64,000 bases of DNA from Brucella anthropi ATCC 49188 (GTDB lineage: Bacteria > Pseudomonadota > Alphaproteobacteria > Rhizobiales > Rhizobiaceae): assembly GCF_000017405.1 (NCBI RefSeq), contig NC_009667.1, positions 1,536,001-1,600,000 on the forward strand. The letters run 5' to 3'. A program made the position numbers and the translations under genes. The notes below the pieces were generated by a model that did not search any database, was not told the origin of the DNA, and was given only the letters and a program-made list of their open reading frames with translations. Positions 9,080 through 17,836 of this stretch are shown here, piece after piece; the stretch's first letter is position 1, and each line of letters opens with the position of its first letter.

Positions 9080-9808
9080 ATGACGGAAATTACGGATCGT
9101 TATTTCGATGATCTCATTGCGCGGCTCACCGGCCTGCGTGGTCGCCTTGCCGAGCCGATGGCCAAAGCTGCCGAGCTGATTACTGCTGCCGCACTGGCAG
9201 ACAACCGCGTCTATGTGTTCGGTACTGGCCATTCGCACATGATGGCGGAAGAACTGCACTATCGCGCGGGCGGATTGGCAATCACTGTGCCGATCCTTTG
9301 CGGGGCAATCATGCTGCAGGACGGAGCGGCTGCCAGCTCGCATTTCGAGCGGATCAAGGGGGCTGTGCTGCCGATCCTCGAACGCTACGGAATCCGTGAA
9401 GGTGACGTGCTGATCGTCGTGTCGAACTCTGGTGTGAATGCCGCTCCCATTGAGGCTGCGCGCTATGCACGGGAGAAGGGGGCTGCCGTTATCGCGGTCA
9501 CTTCCGTCACTTATTCCAACGCAATCGCCAAGGGCCGCACGCAGCTGCTTTCTCTGGCCGATGTCGTGCTGGACAATGATGCGCCAGCGGGCGATGCGGT
9601 GCTGGAAATGGAAGGCAGTTCTTTGAAGGTCGGTCCGGTTTCGACGGCGCTTGGTGTCACGATCCTCAATGCCATTTTTGCCGATGTGGCGGCGAAGCTG
9701 GTGGGCAAAGGCGACGCACCAATTTATCTGAGCGCCAACATGCCAGGCTCCGGTGAGGTGAACCGGGAACTTGTCGCCCGGTATCGTGACCGCAATCCGC
9801 ATCTTTGA
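9080..9808 (+). CDS. SIS-domain protein (UPF0309-like) of the nag operon
   Basis: A 242-residue single-SIS-domain protein. [19 protein letters not shown] near the N-terminus and a [15 protein letters not shown] loop in the middle are the SIS sugar-phosphate-binding features. Proteins of this UPF0309/sugar-isomerase-domain type occur next to nagA in several bacteria. The exact reaction is not established; a phosphosugar isomerase or binding role is the most one can say. An ORF start at 9041 lies inside nagA. The ATG at 9080, preceded by a GTAAGGTCG stretch, is the better start. Confidence 0.8.
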   Translation: MTEITDRYFDDLIARLTGLRGRLAEPMAKAAELITAAALADNRVYVFGTGHSHMMAEELHYRAGGLAITVPILCGAIMLQDGAAASSHFERIKGAVLPILERYGIREGDVLIVVSNSGVNAAPIEAARYAREKGAAVIAVTSVTYSNAIAKGRTQLLSLADVVLDNDAPAGDAVLEMEGSSLKVGPVSTALGVTILNAIFADVAAKLVGKGDAPIYLSANMPGSGEVNRELVARYRDRNPHL

Positions 9809-9954
9809 TCAAATTAGAGCGATCTTTCTTCCAAAGTCGCTTGATAGCGCAATCCGGTCAGTGCATTACGCATTCTGGCATGGCGGAGGCCGCATCGTGA
9901 ACTAGTTTCAAGGCGCGCGCTTTGGCTTGCGCCTTCGAAAATTGAGGAAGTCCG

Positions 9955-10839
9955 ATGCATAATTTTGTCCTGACCGTCACCTGCAAGTCCACTCGTGGTA
10001 TCGTTGCCGCAATCTCGGGTTATCTTGCGGGCAAGGGTTGCAACATCATCGATAGCGCCCAGTTCGATGATCTGGATACCGGTCGTTTTTTCATGCGCGT
10101 CAGCTTCATCTCCGAAGAAGGCGTAGCGCTTGATGTGCTGCGTGAAGGCTTTGCGCCCGTGGCAGCTCCGTTCGAGATGGAATTTGAATTCCACGACAAC
10201 GCCCAACGAACAAAAACCTTGCTGATGGTTTCCCGTTTCGGCCATTGCCTGAACGATCTGCTCTATCGCTGGAAGATCGGCGCTCTGCCAATCGATATTG
10301 TTGGTGTCGTGTCGAACCACTTCGATTATCAGAAGGTTGTCGTCAATCACGACATCCCGTTCCACCATATCGCCGTGACCAAGGCCAACAAGCCGGAAGC
10401 TGAACAGCGCCTTCTGGATATTGTCGATGATACAGGCACCGAGCTGGTGGTTCTTGCGCGCTATATGCAGGTTCTGTCCGATCAGCTTTGCCAGAAGATG
10501 TCGGGCAAGATCATCAACATCCACCACTCCTTCCTGCCATCCTTCAAGGGCGCGAACCCTTACAAGCAGGCCTATGAGCGCGGTGTGAAACTGATCGGAG
10601 CCACGGCGCATTATGTCACCGCTGATCTTGATGAAGGTCCGATCATCGAACAGGATGTCGCCCGTATCACGCACGCACAGAGTGCGGCGGATTATGTGTC
10701 TATCGGACGTGATGTCGAAGCGCAGGTTCTGGCACGCGCTGTTCACGCGCATATTCATCACCGCTCGTTCCTCAACGGCAATCGCACGGTCGTATTCCCG
10801 GCTAGCCCCGGTTCTTTCGCCTCCGAACGCATGGGGTGA
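9955..10839 (+). CDS. purU: Formyltetrahydrofolate deformylase
   Basis: A 294-residue enzyme that hydrolyses 10-formyl-tetrahydrofolate to formate and tetrahydrofolate, balancing one-carbon pools. The N-terminal ~85 residues form an ACT regulatory domain (VTCKSTRGIVAAISGYL). The C-terminal formyltransferase-fold domain carries INIHHSFLPSFKGA and, near the end, GATAHYVTADLDEGPII with the catalytic histidine and aspartate. The gene has its own ribosome-binding site (GAGGAAGT) and a 146-base upstream gap, so it is probably transcribed alone and ends at the bidirectional terminator near 11000. Confidence 0.93.
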   Translation: MHNFVLTVTCKSTRGIVAAISGYLAGKGCNIIDSAQFDDLDTGRFFMRVSFISEEGVALDVLREGFAPVAAPFEMEFEFHDNAQRTKTLLMVSRFGHCLNDLLYRWKIGALPIDIVGVVSNHFDYQKVVVNHDIPFHHIAVTKANKPEAEQRLLDIVDDTGTELVVLARYMQVLSDQLCQKMSGKIINIHHSFLPSFKGANPYKQAYERGVKLIGATAHYVTADLDEGPIIEQDVARITHAQSAADYVSIGRDVEAQVLARAVHAHIHHRSFLNGNRTVVFPASPGSFASERMG

Positions 10840-10875
10840 TATTGCGGCTCTGGCAGCCTGCAAATCGCGTCTTTT

Positions 10876-10930
10876 TGCGCTTCCGGTGCTCACGTACTCA
10901 AGTACGCTGCGCGCCGGTTCTCAAAAGCCA
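10876..10930. repeat. Palindromic intergenic element
   Basis: The core CGTACT-CA-AGTACG (10893-10906) is a perfect 6-bp inverted repeat, flanked by further imperfectly symmetric GC-rich sequence with CCGG at 10883-10886 and again at 10914-10917. It lies in the 195-base gap between purU and the dehydrogenase gene, before the terminator. Its form resembles small dispersed intergenic palindromes known in Brucella-group genomes. Only one copy was seen in this window, so the repeat call rests on shape. Confidence 0.35.
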
Positions 10931-10987
10931 CGATTTTCGGCATGCCATAACCACAATCTCCGCTAATCGCTGATGTTGCGTCAATAA

Positions 10988-11016
10988 AAAACCCCGCCGA
11001 AGCGGGGTTTTCTTTT
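10988..11016. terminator. Bidirectional terminator between purU and the ALDH gene
   Basis: The hairpin AAACCCCGC-CGAA-GCGGGGTTT (10989-11010) has a T-rich tract on both strands. It can end purU on the plus strand and the convergent dehydrogenase gene on the minus strand. Confidence 0.85.
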
Positions 11017-11034
11017 GATCTGAAATCAGATCGA

Positions 11035-12567
11035 TTAGTCGATGTCGAAGGAAACGCCCTGTGCGAGCGGCAGAGCCTTCGAGTAGTTGATGGTGTTGGT
11101 TGCGCGGCGCATGTAGCCCTTCCACGCATCCGAACCCGATTCACGACCGCCACCGGTTTCCTTTTCGCCGCCGAATGCACCGCCAATTTCAGCACCCGAA
11201 GTACCGATATTGACGTTCGCAATGCCGCAATCCGAACCTTCAGCCGAGAGGAAACGTTCTGCTTCCTGCAGGTTGAGCGTGAAGATCGACGAGGACAGAC
11301 CTGCGCCAACTTCGTTGTGGCTTGCCAGTACGTCGTCGAAGTCGGAATACTTCATGACGTAAAGGATCGGTGCGAAGGTTTCTTCGAGAACCGGGCCTTG
11401 CTGCTTCGGCATTTCGACGATGGCCGGACGCACATAGTAAGCGTTTTCATGGCCAGCATCGACGCGTTCGCCGCCCTGTACCTTGCCGCCGTGAGCAGCA
11501 GCTTCCTTGAGGGCCTTCTGCATGTTGTCGAAAGCAACCTTGTCGATCAGCGGACCGACCAGAGCGCTTGTTTCGAGCGGCGAACCAACGGTGACGCTGG
11601 CATAAGCCTTCTGGAGACGCGGAACGAGAGCGTCGTAAACGCTTTCATGTACGAAGAGACGACGCAGCGTGGTGCAACGCTGACCGGCAGTGCCCATTGC
11701 GCCGAAAGCAATCGCACGCAGAGCCATGTCGAGATCTGCCGACGGGCAGACGATACCGGCATTGTTGCCACCGAGTTCGAGAATTGCGCGGGCAAAACGC
11801 TTGGCCAGACGCGGACCAACTTCGCGGCCCATGCGGGTCGAACCGGTTGCTGAAACGACCGGAACCTTCGGGCTGTCGACGAGGACTTCACCGATTTCAC
11901 GGTCGCCGAGCAGAAGCAGCGAGAGGCCTTCCGGTGCATCGCCGAAACGCTTCAGCGCGCGCTTGAAGATTGCATCACAGGCAAGAGCGGTCAGAAGGGT
12001 CTTTTCAGACGGCTTCCAGACAACCGAGTTGCCGCAAACGATTGCAAGAGCAGCATTCCACGACCAGACAGCAACTGGGAAGTTGAAGGCAGAGATAACG
12101 CCGACAACACCGAGCGGATGCCAGGTTTCCATCATGCGATGGCCAGCGCGTTCGGTTGCAATGGTGAGACCGTAGAGCTGGCGCGACAGACCGACGGCGA
12201 AATCGCAGATGTCGATCATTTCCTGTACTTCGCCGAGACCTTCCGAAGGAATCTTGCCAGCTTCGAGCGAAACAAGACGGCCGAGGTCTTCCTTGGAAGC
12301 GCGCAGTTCTTCACCGAGAAGGCGGATCAGTTCGCCGCGCTTCGGTGCCGGAACGTTGCGCCAGGCACGGAAGGCTTCATCGGCCTGGTCGATGATCTTG
12401 ACGGCATCTTCTTTGCTGTGGGTCTTGACCGCAGCAATCTGTTCGCCCGATACAGGGCTGAAACCGGCAAGGTCGCCGCCGGTATAAGCGGATGCATCGA
12501 CGCCGAGTTTGGAAAGCAGATCGGCGGCTTCCTTCTTCACGTCGATTTTTCTAACAGCGGTGTTCAT
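11035..12567 (-). CDS. amaB: L-2-aminoadipate-semialdehyde dehydrogenase (ALDH7-type)
   Basis: A 510-residue aldehyde dehydrogenase. The general-base glutamate lies in LELGGNNAGI and the catalytic cysteine in GTAGQRCTTLRR. The GNNAG and GQRCTT forms are typical of the ALDH7/antiquitin group, which oxidises 2-aminoadipate 6-semialdehyde (in equilibrium with piperideine-6-carboxylate) to 2-aminoadipate using NAD(P)+. The start at 12567 has GAGAGGAA upstream; the longer open frame before it is probably not translated. Its upstream neighbour is hglS, 73 bases away on the same strand, and a pipecolate-oxidase-like gene lies nearby, supporting a role in lysine breakdown. Confidence 0.85.
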   Translation of the reverse strand: MNTAVRKIDVKKEAADLLSKLGVDASAYTGGDLAGFSPVSGEQIAAVKTHSKEDAVKIIDQADEAFRAWRNVPAPKRGELIRLLGEELRASKEDLGRLVSLEAGKIPSEGLGEVQEMIDICDFAVGLSRQLYGLTIATERAGHRMMETWHPLGVVGVISAFNFPVAVWSWNAALAIVCGNSVVWKPSEKTLLTALACDAIFKRALKRFGDAPEGLSLLLLGDREIGEVLVDSPKVPVVSATGSTRMGREVGPRLAKRFARAILELGGNNAGIVCPSADLDMALRAIAFGAMGTAGQRCTTLRRLFVHESVYDALVPRLQKAYASVTVGSPLETSALVGPLIDKVAFDNMQKALKEAAAHGGKVQGGERVDAGHENAYYVRPAIVEMPKQQGPVLEETFAPILYVMKYSDFDDVLASHNEVGAGLSSSIFTLNLQEAERFLSAEGSDCGIANVNIGTSGAEIGGAFGGEKETGGGRESGSDAWKGYMRRATNTINYSKALPLAQGVSFDID

Positions 12568-12640
12568 GGCTTTCCTCTCTGTATGAGTTGTTTGCGCATA
12601 GTCCTGTCCAGAAAGTCTGTAACTTTTCGGGGCTATGCGT

Positions 12641-14041
12641 TTATTCTGCCGCTTCAAGGCCTTTCAGGCCTGCCTGAACGGCTTCGATGGATTTGCGTTC
12701 GATGCGGGCATAGTGCTCGAACTCATTAAGCACTTTCGCACCCAGATCATCCTCGAAACGCTTCTGGTTCGGGCTTTCAACAAATTCCTGTGTTTCGTCG
12801 TCGCCCAGATTGGACTGGAATATACCGGCAGCACTCACCGGCAGGAAGTCTTCATAGATGATCGGGTCGGACTGAACCGCGCCAGCTTCAATCAGAACCT
12901 CAATATCGGTGCCCGGCTTGTAAGCTTCAAGCTTTGCAGCGTCCTTGACCGAATAGGCGAAGTAGCCGAGGCCTTCTTCACGCACGCCAGCCCATGTGTC
13001 CGGGAAAGCGGCAAAGGTGCCGCTCAGCGCCTTCACATATTCAGCTGCATTCGAGCCGTCTGGGGCAGGGCGGACAACGGCACGGGTGTCGTTGAGCAGC
13101 TTGTCGTAAAGCGCGCGACCCTTTGGCGTGAGCGCCACGCCGCGCTGTTCGATTTCACCGAAACGGGCAGTGTGCGAGCCCGGCGTCCAGGTGCCGTCTG
13201 CATTGACGAAGGACACTTCTTCTTCCAGCGCCTTGAACGAGGTCTGGCGCAGAAGGATTGGGCACTTGCGGGTCGGAGGACCTTCGACGACGGCTTTCGG
13301 GTTAATACCGCGATCCGGCATCTGAACCTGCACGGCGTCGATGTCGAGCGTGCGCGGCGTCAGATGGTTGATATGTGGGCCCTTGAACGACACGACATCG
13401 GCGATCAAGCGATGCGCGTCATGCAGGCGATGGTAAAGTTCGACGCTGACATTGGCATGATCGTGCCAGCGGAAGGTTTCCAGTACTTCAGCAACAAAGG
13501 CTTTCGCGTCGTCGTCGTTGAGGCCGCCTTCGGCTTCAGCCTTTTCGACAAAAGCGATGGCTCCGGCAGTGAAGATGTTGCGCTTCAACAGGACTTCTTC
13601 CGATTCAGCGCGCAGCTTTTCATCGGCGATCAGGTCGAGGCGCAGAAGCGAGGTGAAGACGCGGAACGGATTGTGCTTCAGTGCCGCATCGTCAACCGGG
13701 CGGAAGGCGGTCGAATGAACCGGAACGCCTGCGGCGCTGAGGTCGTAATAGCCGACCGGGAACATGCCCATGACCGCAAAAACGCGGCGCATCATGGAAA
13801 GTTCAGCAGCTGTGCCGAGGCGGATAGCGCCGTGACGTTCTTCAGAGATGCGTTCAAGCGAATCTGTTTCCGTCAGACGTTCATGCAGGTGACTGTCATC
13901 AGCAAGCACCTTGGCGTTCACATCGGCAACGAGTTCCATCAATGTGCCATAAGCAGGTACTTCCTGCTTGTACATGGCGGACATTGCTGCCGAAAAAGCC
14001 GAGCGAATGGCGTCCGGTGAAACGAATTTCTGGTCTTTCAT
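12641..14041 (-). CDS. hglS: 2-oxoadipate dioxygenase/decarboxylase (2-hydroxyglutarate synthase, DUF1338)
   Basis: A 466-residue DUF1338 protein. HglS enzymes convert 2-oxoadipate plus O2 to D-2-hydroxyglutarate and CO2, using a non-haem iron, in lysine catabolism. With the start at 14041, His70 and Arg74 fall in the ERHGAIRLG segment and His226 in INHLTPR. These match the numbering of the described metal-binding histidines and substrate-binding arginine of the Pseudomonas enzyme; the third ligand is probably Glu296. This alignment is why I prefer 14041 to the longer open frame reaching 14107. The gene is divergent from a LysR regulator and co-directional with the dehydrogenase that precedes it in the pathway. 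Confidence 0.87.
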   Translation of the reverse strand: MKDQKFVSPDAIRSAFSAAMSAMYKQEVPAYGTLMELVADVNAKVLADDSHLHERLTETDSLERISEERHGAIRLGTAAELSMMRRVFAVMGMFPVGYYDLSAAGVPVHSTAFRPVDDAALKHNPFRVFTSLLRLDLIADEKLRAESEEVLLKRNIFTAGAIAFVEKAEAEGGLNDDDAKAFVAEVLETFRWHDHANVSVELYHRLHDAHRLIADVVSFKGPHINHLTPRTLDIDAVQVQMPDRGINPKAVVEGPPTRKCPILLRQTSFKALEEEVSFVNADGTWTPGSHTARFGEIEQRGVALTPKGRALYDKLLNDTRAVVRPAPDGSNAAEYVKALSGTFAAFPDTWAGVREEGLGYFAYSVKDAAKLEAYKPGTDIEVLIEAGAVQSDPIIYEDFLPVSAAGIFQSNLGDDETQEFVESPNQKRFEDDLGAKVLNEFEHYARIERKSIEAVQAGLKGLEAAE

Positions 14042-14111
14042 GGCGAAAATTTCCGTCGAGTGGGGCATCTTCGGGTGGTGCATGTCTTGTTTGGGAGGAA
14101 CATGCATGGAT

Positions 14112-14131
14112 TATGATGAAAATGTATCATA
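14112..14131. promoter_or_regulatory. Candidate LysR-type operator between hglS and lysR
   Basis: TATGAT (14112-14117) and ATCATA (14126-14131) form a 6-bp dyad with an 8-base spacer in the 147-base divergent intergenic region. LysR-type regulators bind such interrupted dyads close to their own promoter, so this is the best candidate for the regulator's binding site. No binding data can be inferred. Confidence 0.4.
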
Positions 14132-14188
14132 TAGACCGTTTTGCGGTTATGCTTGCGACGAAAGCAACTATGTTAATGCGAGAATGGA

Positions 14189-15121
14189 ATGAAGCTGAGC
14201 AGAAGACTGATCCCGGACATCGCCACGCTGCAGGCATTCGAGTGTGCCGCCCGTCATGGCAGTTTTACGCAGGCTGCGCATGAGCTCAATCTCACCCAGA
14301 GCGCTGTCAGCCGTCAGATCAAGGATCTTGAAAGCCAGCTCGGTGTTCTGTTGTTCGAACGCATCCGCCAGCGCATTCTGCTTTCCGATGCGGGCAGGAA
14401 ATTTTTGCCGGAAGTGCGGCGTCTTCTGAACCAGACGGAGGACACGATGTTGCGCGCCATGGCTTCGGCGCAATCAACGTCTTCTTTCAGTGTGGCTACA
14501 TTGCCGACATTCGGCACGCGCTGGCTGATGCCGCGTATTTCAGATTTCATCGAAAAGCATCCCGGCATTGCCATCAATGTCGCGTCGCGCTCCGGTGTCT
14601 TCGATTTCGAGGAGCAGCCGTTCGATCTGGCCATCCATTATGGACAGCCGGTCTGGGCACATGCCACCTGCACTTTCCTGTGCAGCGAGGTCATCGTGCC
14701 GGTTGCCAGCCCGGCCCTGTTGAAAGCGCGTCATCCGTCCGCCCCGGAAGAGCTTGAGAATGAGCCCTTGCTGCATCTTGCGACGCGGCCCAAAATGTGG
14801 GCGCAATGGTTTGAAAGCTGCGGTGTCGAGGGGCGATCGGCTTATCGGGGACATCGCTTCGATCAGTTCTCGATGGTCATTGGCGCGGCGTTGGCCGGTC
14901 TGGGTTTCGCGCTTCTGCCGCTTTATCTGATTGAACAGGAATTGCTCAGCGGTGAGCTGGTCATGCTTTTCGAGAAGCCGATGCGAACCGAGAATGAATA
15001 TTATCTCGTCGTGCCGGAAGGAAAGTTGGAAAATCCGCTGACGCAGGTGTTCTGTCAGTGGATCGCCGGGCAGGTAGGAAATACGGATTATTCGCCGTTG
15101 GTTCATTCCAAACCGGAATGA
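14189..15121 (+). CDS. LysR-family transcriptional regulator (GcvA-like)
   Basis: A 310-residue LysR-type regulator. The N-terminal helix-turn-helix runs through residues ~8-60 (AARHGSFTQAAHELNLTQ, SAVSRQIKDLE). A periplasmic-binding-protein-like effector domain follows from ~90. The start ATG at 14189 sits after a weak GAGAATGGA. It is transcribed away from hglS-amaB and lies just before the pipecolate-oxidase-like gene, so it probably controls both sides in response to a lysine-pathway intermediate. The inducer is not identifiable from sequence. Confidence 0.85.
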   Translation: MKLSRRLIPDIATLQAFECAARHGSFTQAAHELNLTQSAVSRQIKDLESQLGVLLFERIRQRILLSDAGRKFLPEVRRLLNQTEDTMLRAMASAQSTSSFSVATLPTFGTRWLMPRISDFIEKHPGIAINVASRSGVFDFEEQPFDLAIHYGQPVWAHATCTFLCSEVIVPVASPALLKARHPSAPEELENEPLLHLATRPKMWAQWFESCGVEGRSAYRGHRFDQFSMVIGAALAGLGFALLPLYLIEQELLSGELVMLFEKPMRTENEYYLVVPEGKLENPLTQVFCQWIAGQVGNTDYSPLVHSKPE

Positions 15122-15221
15122 ATTGTTGCGCAAATAACGCTGTCCAACCGGCTTTCGCGGCGTGAAATAGGAACAGTCGGGCAGGGTGCCCGTATTCCAC
15201 TATTTAAAATGGTTGCTCTCA

Positions 15222-16505
15222 ATGCTGAACGATCCGCGCTCCCATGGTCTTTGGGAAAAGACCGCCCCTGCCGCCCCCGAGACGAATGCGCTGCAAGGTG
15301 ATCTGACTGCGGATGTCGTGATTGTGGGTGGCGGTTTCACCGGTCTTTCGACCGCTCTGCATCTGGCCGAAAAAGGCACGCGAGCCATCGTTCTCGAAGG
15401 TATCGAGATCGGTTATGGCGGTTCGGGCCGCAATGTGGGTCTGGTCAATGCGGGCATGTGGGTCATGCCGGATGATTTGCCCGGCGTGCTCGGTCAGAAA
15501 TATGGAGATCGCCTGCTTGATGTCCTCGGCAATGCGCCGAAGCTCGTTTTCGAAATCGTCGAAAAGCACAAGATCGCCTGTGAAGTAGAGAAGCAGGGCA
15601 CGCTTCATTGCGCTGTTGGCAAGAAGGGCCTGAAGGAACTTGAAGACCGCCATGAGCAGTGGGCGCGCCGCGGCGCCAATGTGAAGCTGCTTGATGCGAA
15701 AGAAACTGAAGCGAAGGTTGGAACCAAGGCCTATGCCGGATCGCTGCTTGATCTGCGTGCCGGTACGATCCAGCCGCTCGCTTATGTGCGCGGGCTTGCC
15801 CATGCCGCCATTACCGCTGGCGCGACAGTATTTACCGGAAGCCCGGTGATCGGTGCCAAGGAAAAGAACGGCAAATGGGTGGTCAAGACTGCCAAGGGTT
15901 CCGTGACGGCCAACTGGGTGGTTGTGGCGACGAATGCCTACACCAATGCGCCATGGCCGGAAGTGCGTGCTGAGCTGGTTCATCTGCCATATTTCAACAT
16001 GGCTACAAGGCCACTGTCGGATAATCTGAAAAAGAGCATTCTGCCGGAACGTCAGGGTGTGTGGGATACAAAGGAAGTCCTTTCATCCTTCCGTTTCGAC
16101 CAACAGGGCCGCCTTGTCTTCGGAAGCGTTGGTGCGCTGCGCAATACCGGCGCTGCCGTGCATAAGGCATGGGCGAAGAAATCGTTGAAGCGTCTTTTTC
16201 CGCAGATTGGCGAGGTCGAGTTCGAAGCCGAATGGTATGGCAAGATCGGCATGACCAATGACAGCCTGCCGAAATTCCATCGCCTCGCGCGCAATGTGGT
16301 TGGATTCTCCGGTTACAACGGCCGTGGCATCGCGCCGGGCACGGTCTTCGGAAAACTGCTTTCGCAGCTTGTTTCAGGCGAGATCAACGAAGACGATCTG
16401 CCGCTGCCGGTCAGCGATCCGAAGGAACAGAATTTCCGCGGTCTGCGTGAAGCCTATTATGAGGCGGGTGCGCAGGTTGCGCATGTCGCCGAGATTGTTA
16501 TCTGA
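15222..16505 (+). CDS. amaA: FAD-dependent amine oxidoreductase, likely L-pipecolate oxidase
   Basis: A 427-residue D-amino-acid-oxidase-fold flavoprotein. The N-terminal dinucleotide-binding motif is VVIVGGGFTGLS ending in a ribose-binding glutamate (VLEG). The C-terminal FAD-closing motif is GYNGRGIAPGT. Proteins of this family oxidise secondary or primary amines. Beside aminoadipate-semialdehyde dehydrogenase and hglS, the most likely substrate is L-pipecolate, giving piperideine-6-carboxylate as Pseudomonas AmaA does. A related specificity such as gamma-glutamylputrescine oxidation cannot be excluded from sequence. I chose the ATG at 15222 because family members begin with this LNDPRSHGLWE stretch; the upstream GTG at 15186 is less likely. 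Confidence 0.75.
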   Translation: MLNDPRSHGLWEKTAPAAPETNALQGDLTADVVIVGGGFTGLSTALHLAEKGTRAIVLEGIEIGYGGSGRNVGLVNAGMWVMPDDLPGVLGQKYGDRLLDVLGNAPKLVFEIVEKHKIACEVEKQGTLHCAVGKKGLKELEDRHEQWARRGANVKLLDAKETEAKVGTKAYAGSLLDLRAGTIQPLAYVRGLAHAAITAGATVFTGSPVIGAKEKNGKWVVKTAKGSVTANWVVVATNAYTNAPWPEVRAELVHLPYFNMATRPLSDNLKKSILPERQGVWDTKEVLSSFRFDQQGRLVFGSVGALRNTGAAVHKAWAKKSLKRLFPQIGEVEFEAEWYGKIGMTNDSLPKFHRLARNVVGFSGYNGRGIAPGTVFGKLLSQLVSGEINEDDLPLPVSDPKEQNFRGLREAYYEAGAQVAHVAEIVI

Positions 16506-16571
16506 TCTGTTGATCTTTTTACCGGGAATGCGTTTGCGGTTGTCATAAAACCGCATTGCAATTCCTCTAAT

Positions 16572-16610
16572 GCCATCCGCATCTTCTCCATACTTGGAGA
16601 TACGGATGGC
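16572..16610. other. Long intergenic hairpin
   Basis: GCCATCCG (16572-16579) pairs with CGGATGGC (16603-16610), and an inner CTCC/GGAG pair extends the stem. No T-run follows, so it is not a standard terminator. It could protect the 3' end of the amaA transcript. Confidence 0.45.
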
Positions 16611-16639
16611 TGTTCGGCAAAACATTCAATGTCTTACAA

Positions 16640-16681
16640 GCCTTCCGATGGTTATGATTCCGCCGGGAGGCTTTTGCTTTT
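16640..16681 (+). terminator. Possible terminator after amaA
   Basis: GCCTTCCG (16640-16647) can pair with CGGGAGGC (16664-16671) across a 16-base loop, followed by TTTTGCTTTT. The large loop makes this a moderate call. Confidence 0.4.
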
Positions 16682-16703
16682 CCGGGTTCACGTTGCAGGA
16701 TGT

Positions 16704-16732
16704 TTGACAGGTGCACCATGAATGGAAATGAT
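16704..16732 (+). promoter_or_regulatory. Candidate sigma-70-type promoter of the ABC importer
   Basis: TTGACA (16704-16709) is a perfect -35 box, followed 17 bases later by AATGAT (16727-16732), a 4/6 match to the -10 consensus. It would give a leader of about 110 bases before the binding-protein gene. The 341-base gap 16506-16846 otherwise holds the hairpin and possible terminator listed separately and no convincing gene. Confidence 0.45.
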
Positions 16733-16846
16733 CGTGCCTATCGCCATGGCAGTATCTGCGCGCTATCACTTCGCACGCGTCAGGATTGTACCGGCATCGC
16801 TGGTCATGCTGGCGAACATTATACAGAAATTCGAGGAGCGAATCCC

Positions 16847-17827
16847 ATGAACAAGATGCTGAAGCGGGCTGCCGTCGTACCTGCGCTTCTTGCTCTTTCC
16901 ATTGCCGTGGCACAGGCTGATACGCTGACGCTCTATACGTCACAGCCGGAAGCGGATGCGACAAAGACGGTTGAAGCTTTCCGCAAGGCCAATCCGGACA
17001 CCGATGTGCAGATTTTCCGCTCTGGTACGAGCGAACTCCTCACCAAGCTTGCCGCCGAGTTTTCGGCTGGCGCGCCGCAGCCTGACGTTCTGCTGATCGC
17101 TGATGCGGTGACGATGGAAGGTCTCAAGAAGGACAAGCGCCTGCTCGCCTATCCGGAAGCCAAGGTTGATGGTTTTGCTGCGGATAGCTATGACGCCGAC
17201 AAGACCTATTTCGGCTCCAAACTGATCACCACCGGCATCGCCTACAACACGGGTGCCGCACAGAAGCCGGAACATTGGGCCGATCTCGCCAAGGCCGATT
17301 ACAAAGGCCAGGTGGTCATGCCAAGCCCGCTTTATTCGGGCGCTGCCGCCTATCTCCTGAGCGGCTTTGCACTCAATAAGGATATTGGCTGGGATTACTT
17401 CAAGAACCTCAAGACCAATGAGCTGGCAAGCGTTAAAGGCAATGGCGCCGTGCTGAAGTCGGTTGCGAGCGGCGAAAAGCCATATGGCATCCTCGTTGAC
17501 TTCATGGCGCTCAATGCCAAGGCCAAGGGTTCGCCGATCGAGTTCGTCTTCCCGTCGGAAGGTGTGCCTGCCGTGACCGAACCGGTTGCGATCATGGCAA
17601 CCGCCAAGAACGTCGACGGTGCCAAGAAGTTCGTCGATTTCATCCTGTCGGATGATGGCCAGAAGCTGGCATTGGAGCAGGGCTATCTGCCTGCCAAGGA
17701 AGGCGTTGGTCGCCCGGCATGGCTGCCGGAAGGCACCAAGATCAATATCATGTCTATCGACACCCAGAAGGTTCTCGATCAGACTGATGCCGACAAGAAG
17801 CAGTTCTCCGAGCTGTTCGGCGGATAA
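16847..17827 (+). CDS. ABC transporter periplasmic substrate-binding protein (Fe3+/phosphonate-type family)
   Basis: A 326-residue binding protein with a cleavable signal peptide (MLKRAAVVPALLALSIAVAQ, cleavage after AQA). The mature start TLTLYTSQPEADATK is typical of the FbpA/PotD-like cluster. It would capture a small ligand in the periplasm for the permease and ATPase encoded next. The tyrosine pair that binds iron in FbpA is not obvious, so an organic ligand such as an aminophosphonate or amino-acid derivative is as likely as ferric iron. The start ATG has GAGGAG about 8 bases upstream. A longer open frame to 16700 would add residues ahead of the signal peptide and is rejected. Confidence 0.85.
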   Translation: MNKMLKRAAVVPALLALSIAVAQADTLTLYTSQPEADATKTVEAFRKANPDTDVQIFRSGTSELLTKLAAEFSAGAPQPDVLLIADAVTMEGLKKDKRLLAYPEAKVDGFAADSYDADKTYFGSKLITTGIAYNTGAAQKPEHWADLAKADYKGQVVMPSPLYSGAAAYLLSGFALNKDIGWDYFKNLKTNELASVKGNGAVLKSVASGEKPYGILVDFMALNAKAKGSPIEFVFPSEGVPAVTEPVAIMATAKNVDGAKKFVDFILSDDGQKLALEQGYLPAKEGVGRPAWLPEGTKINIMSIDTQKVLDQTDADKKQFSELFGG

Positions 17828-17836
17828 GGCATTTTA

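Noticed and set aside
12635..14020. A 461-codon plus-strand frame opposite hglS
   Set aside because: The minus-strand frame encodes HglS with all key residues; the plus-strand product shows no family features.
16640..16846. N-terminal extension of the ABC binding protein from 16700
   Set aside because: The extension would precede a clear signal peptide; ATG 16847 has the ribosome-binding site, and the stretch contains the likely promoter.
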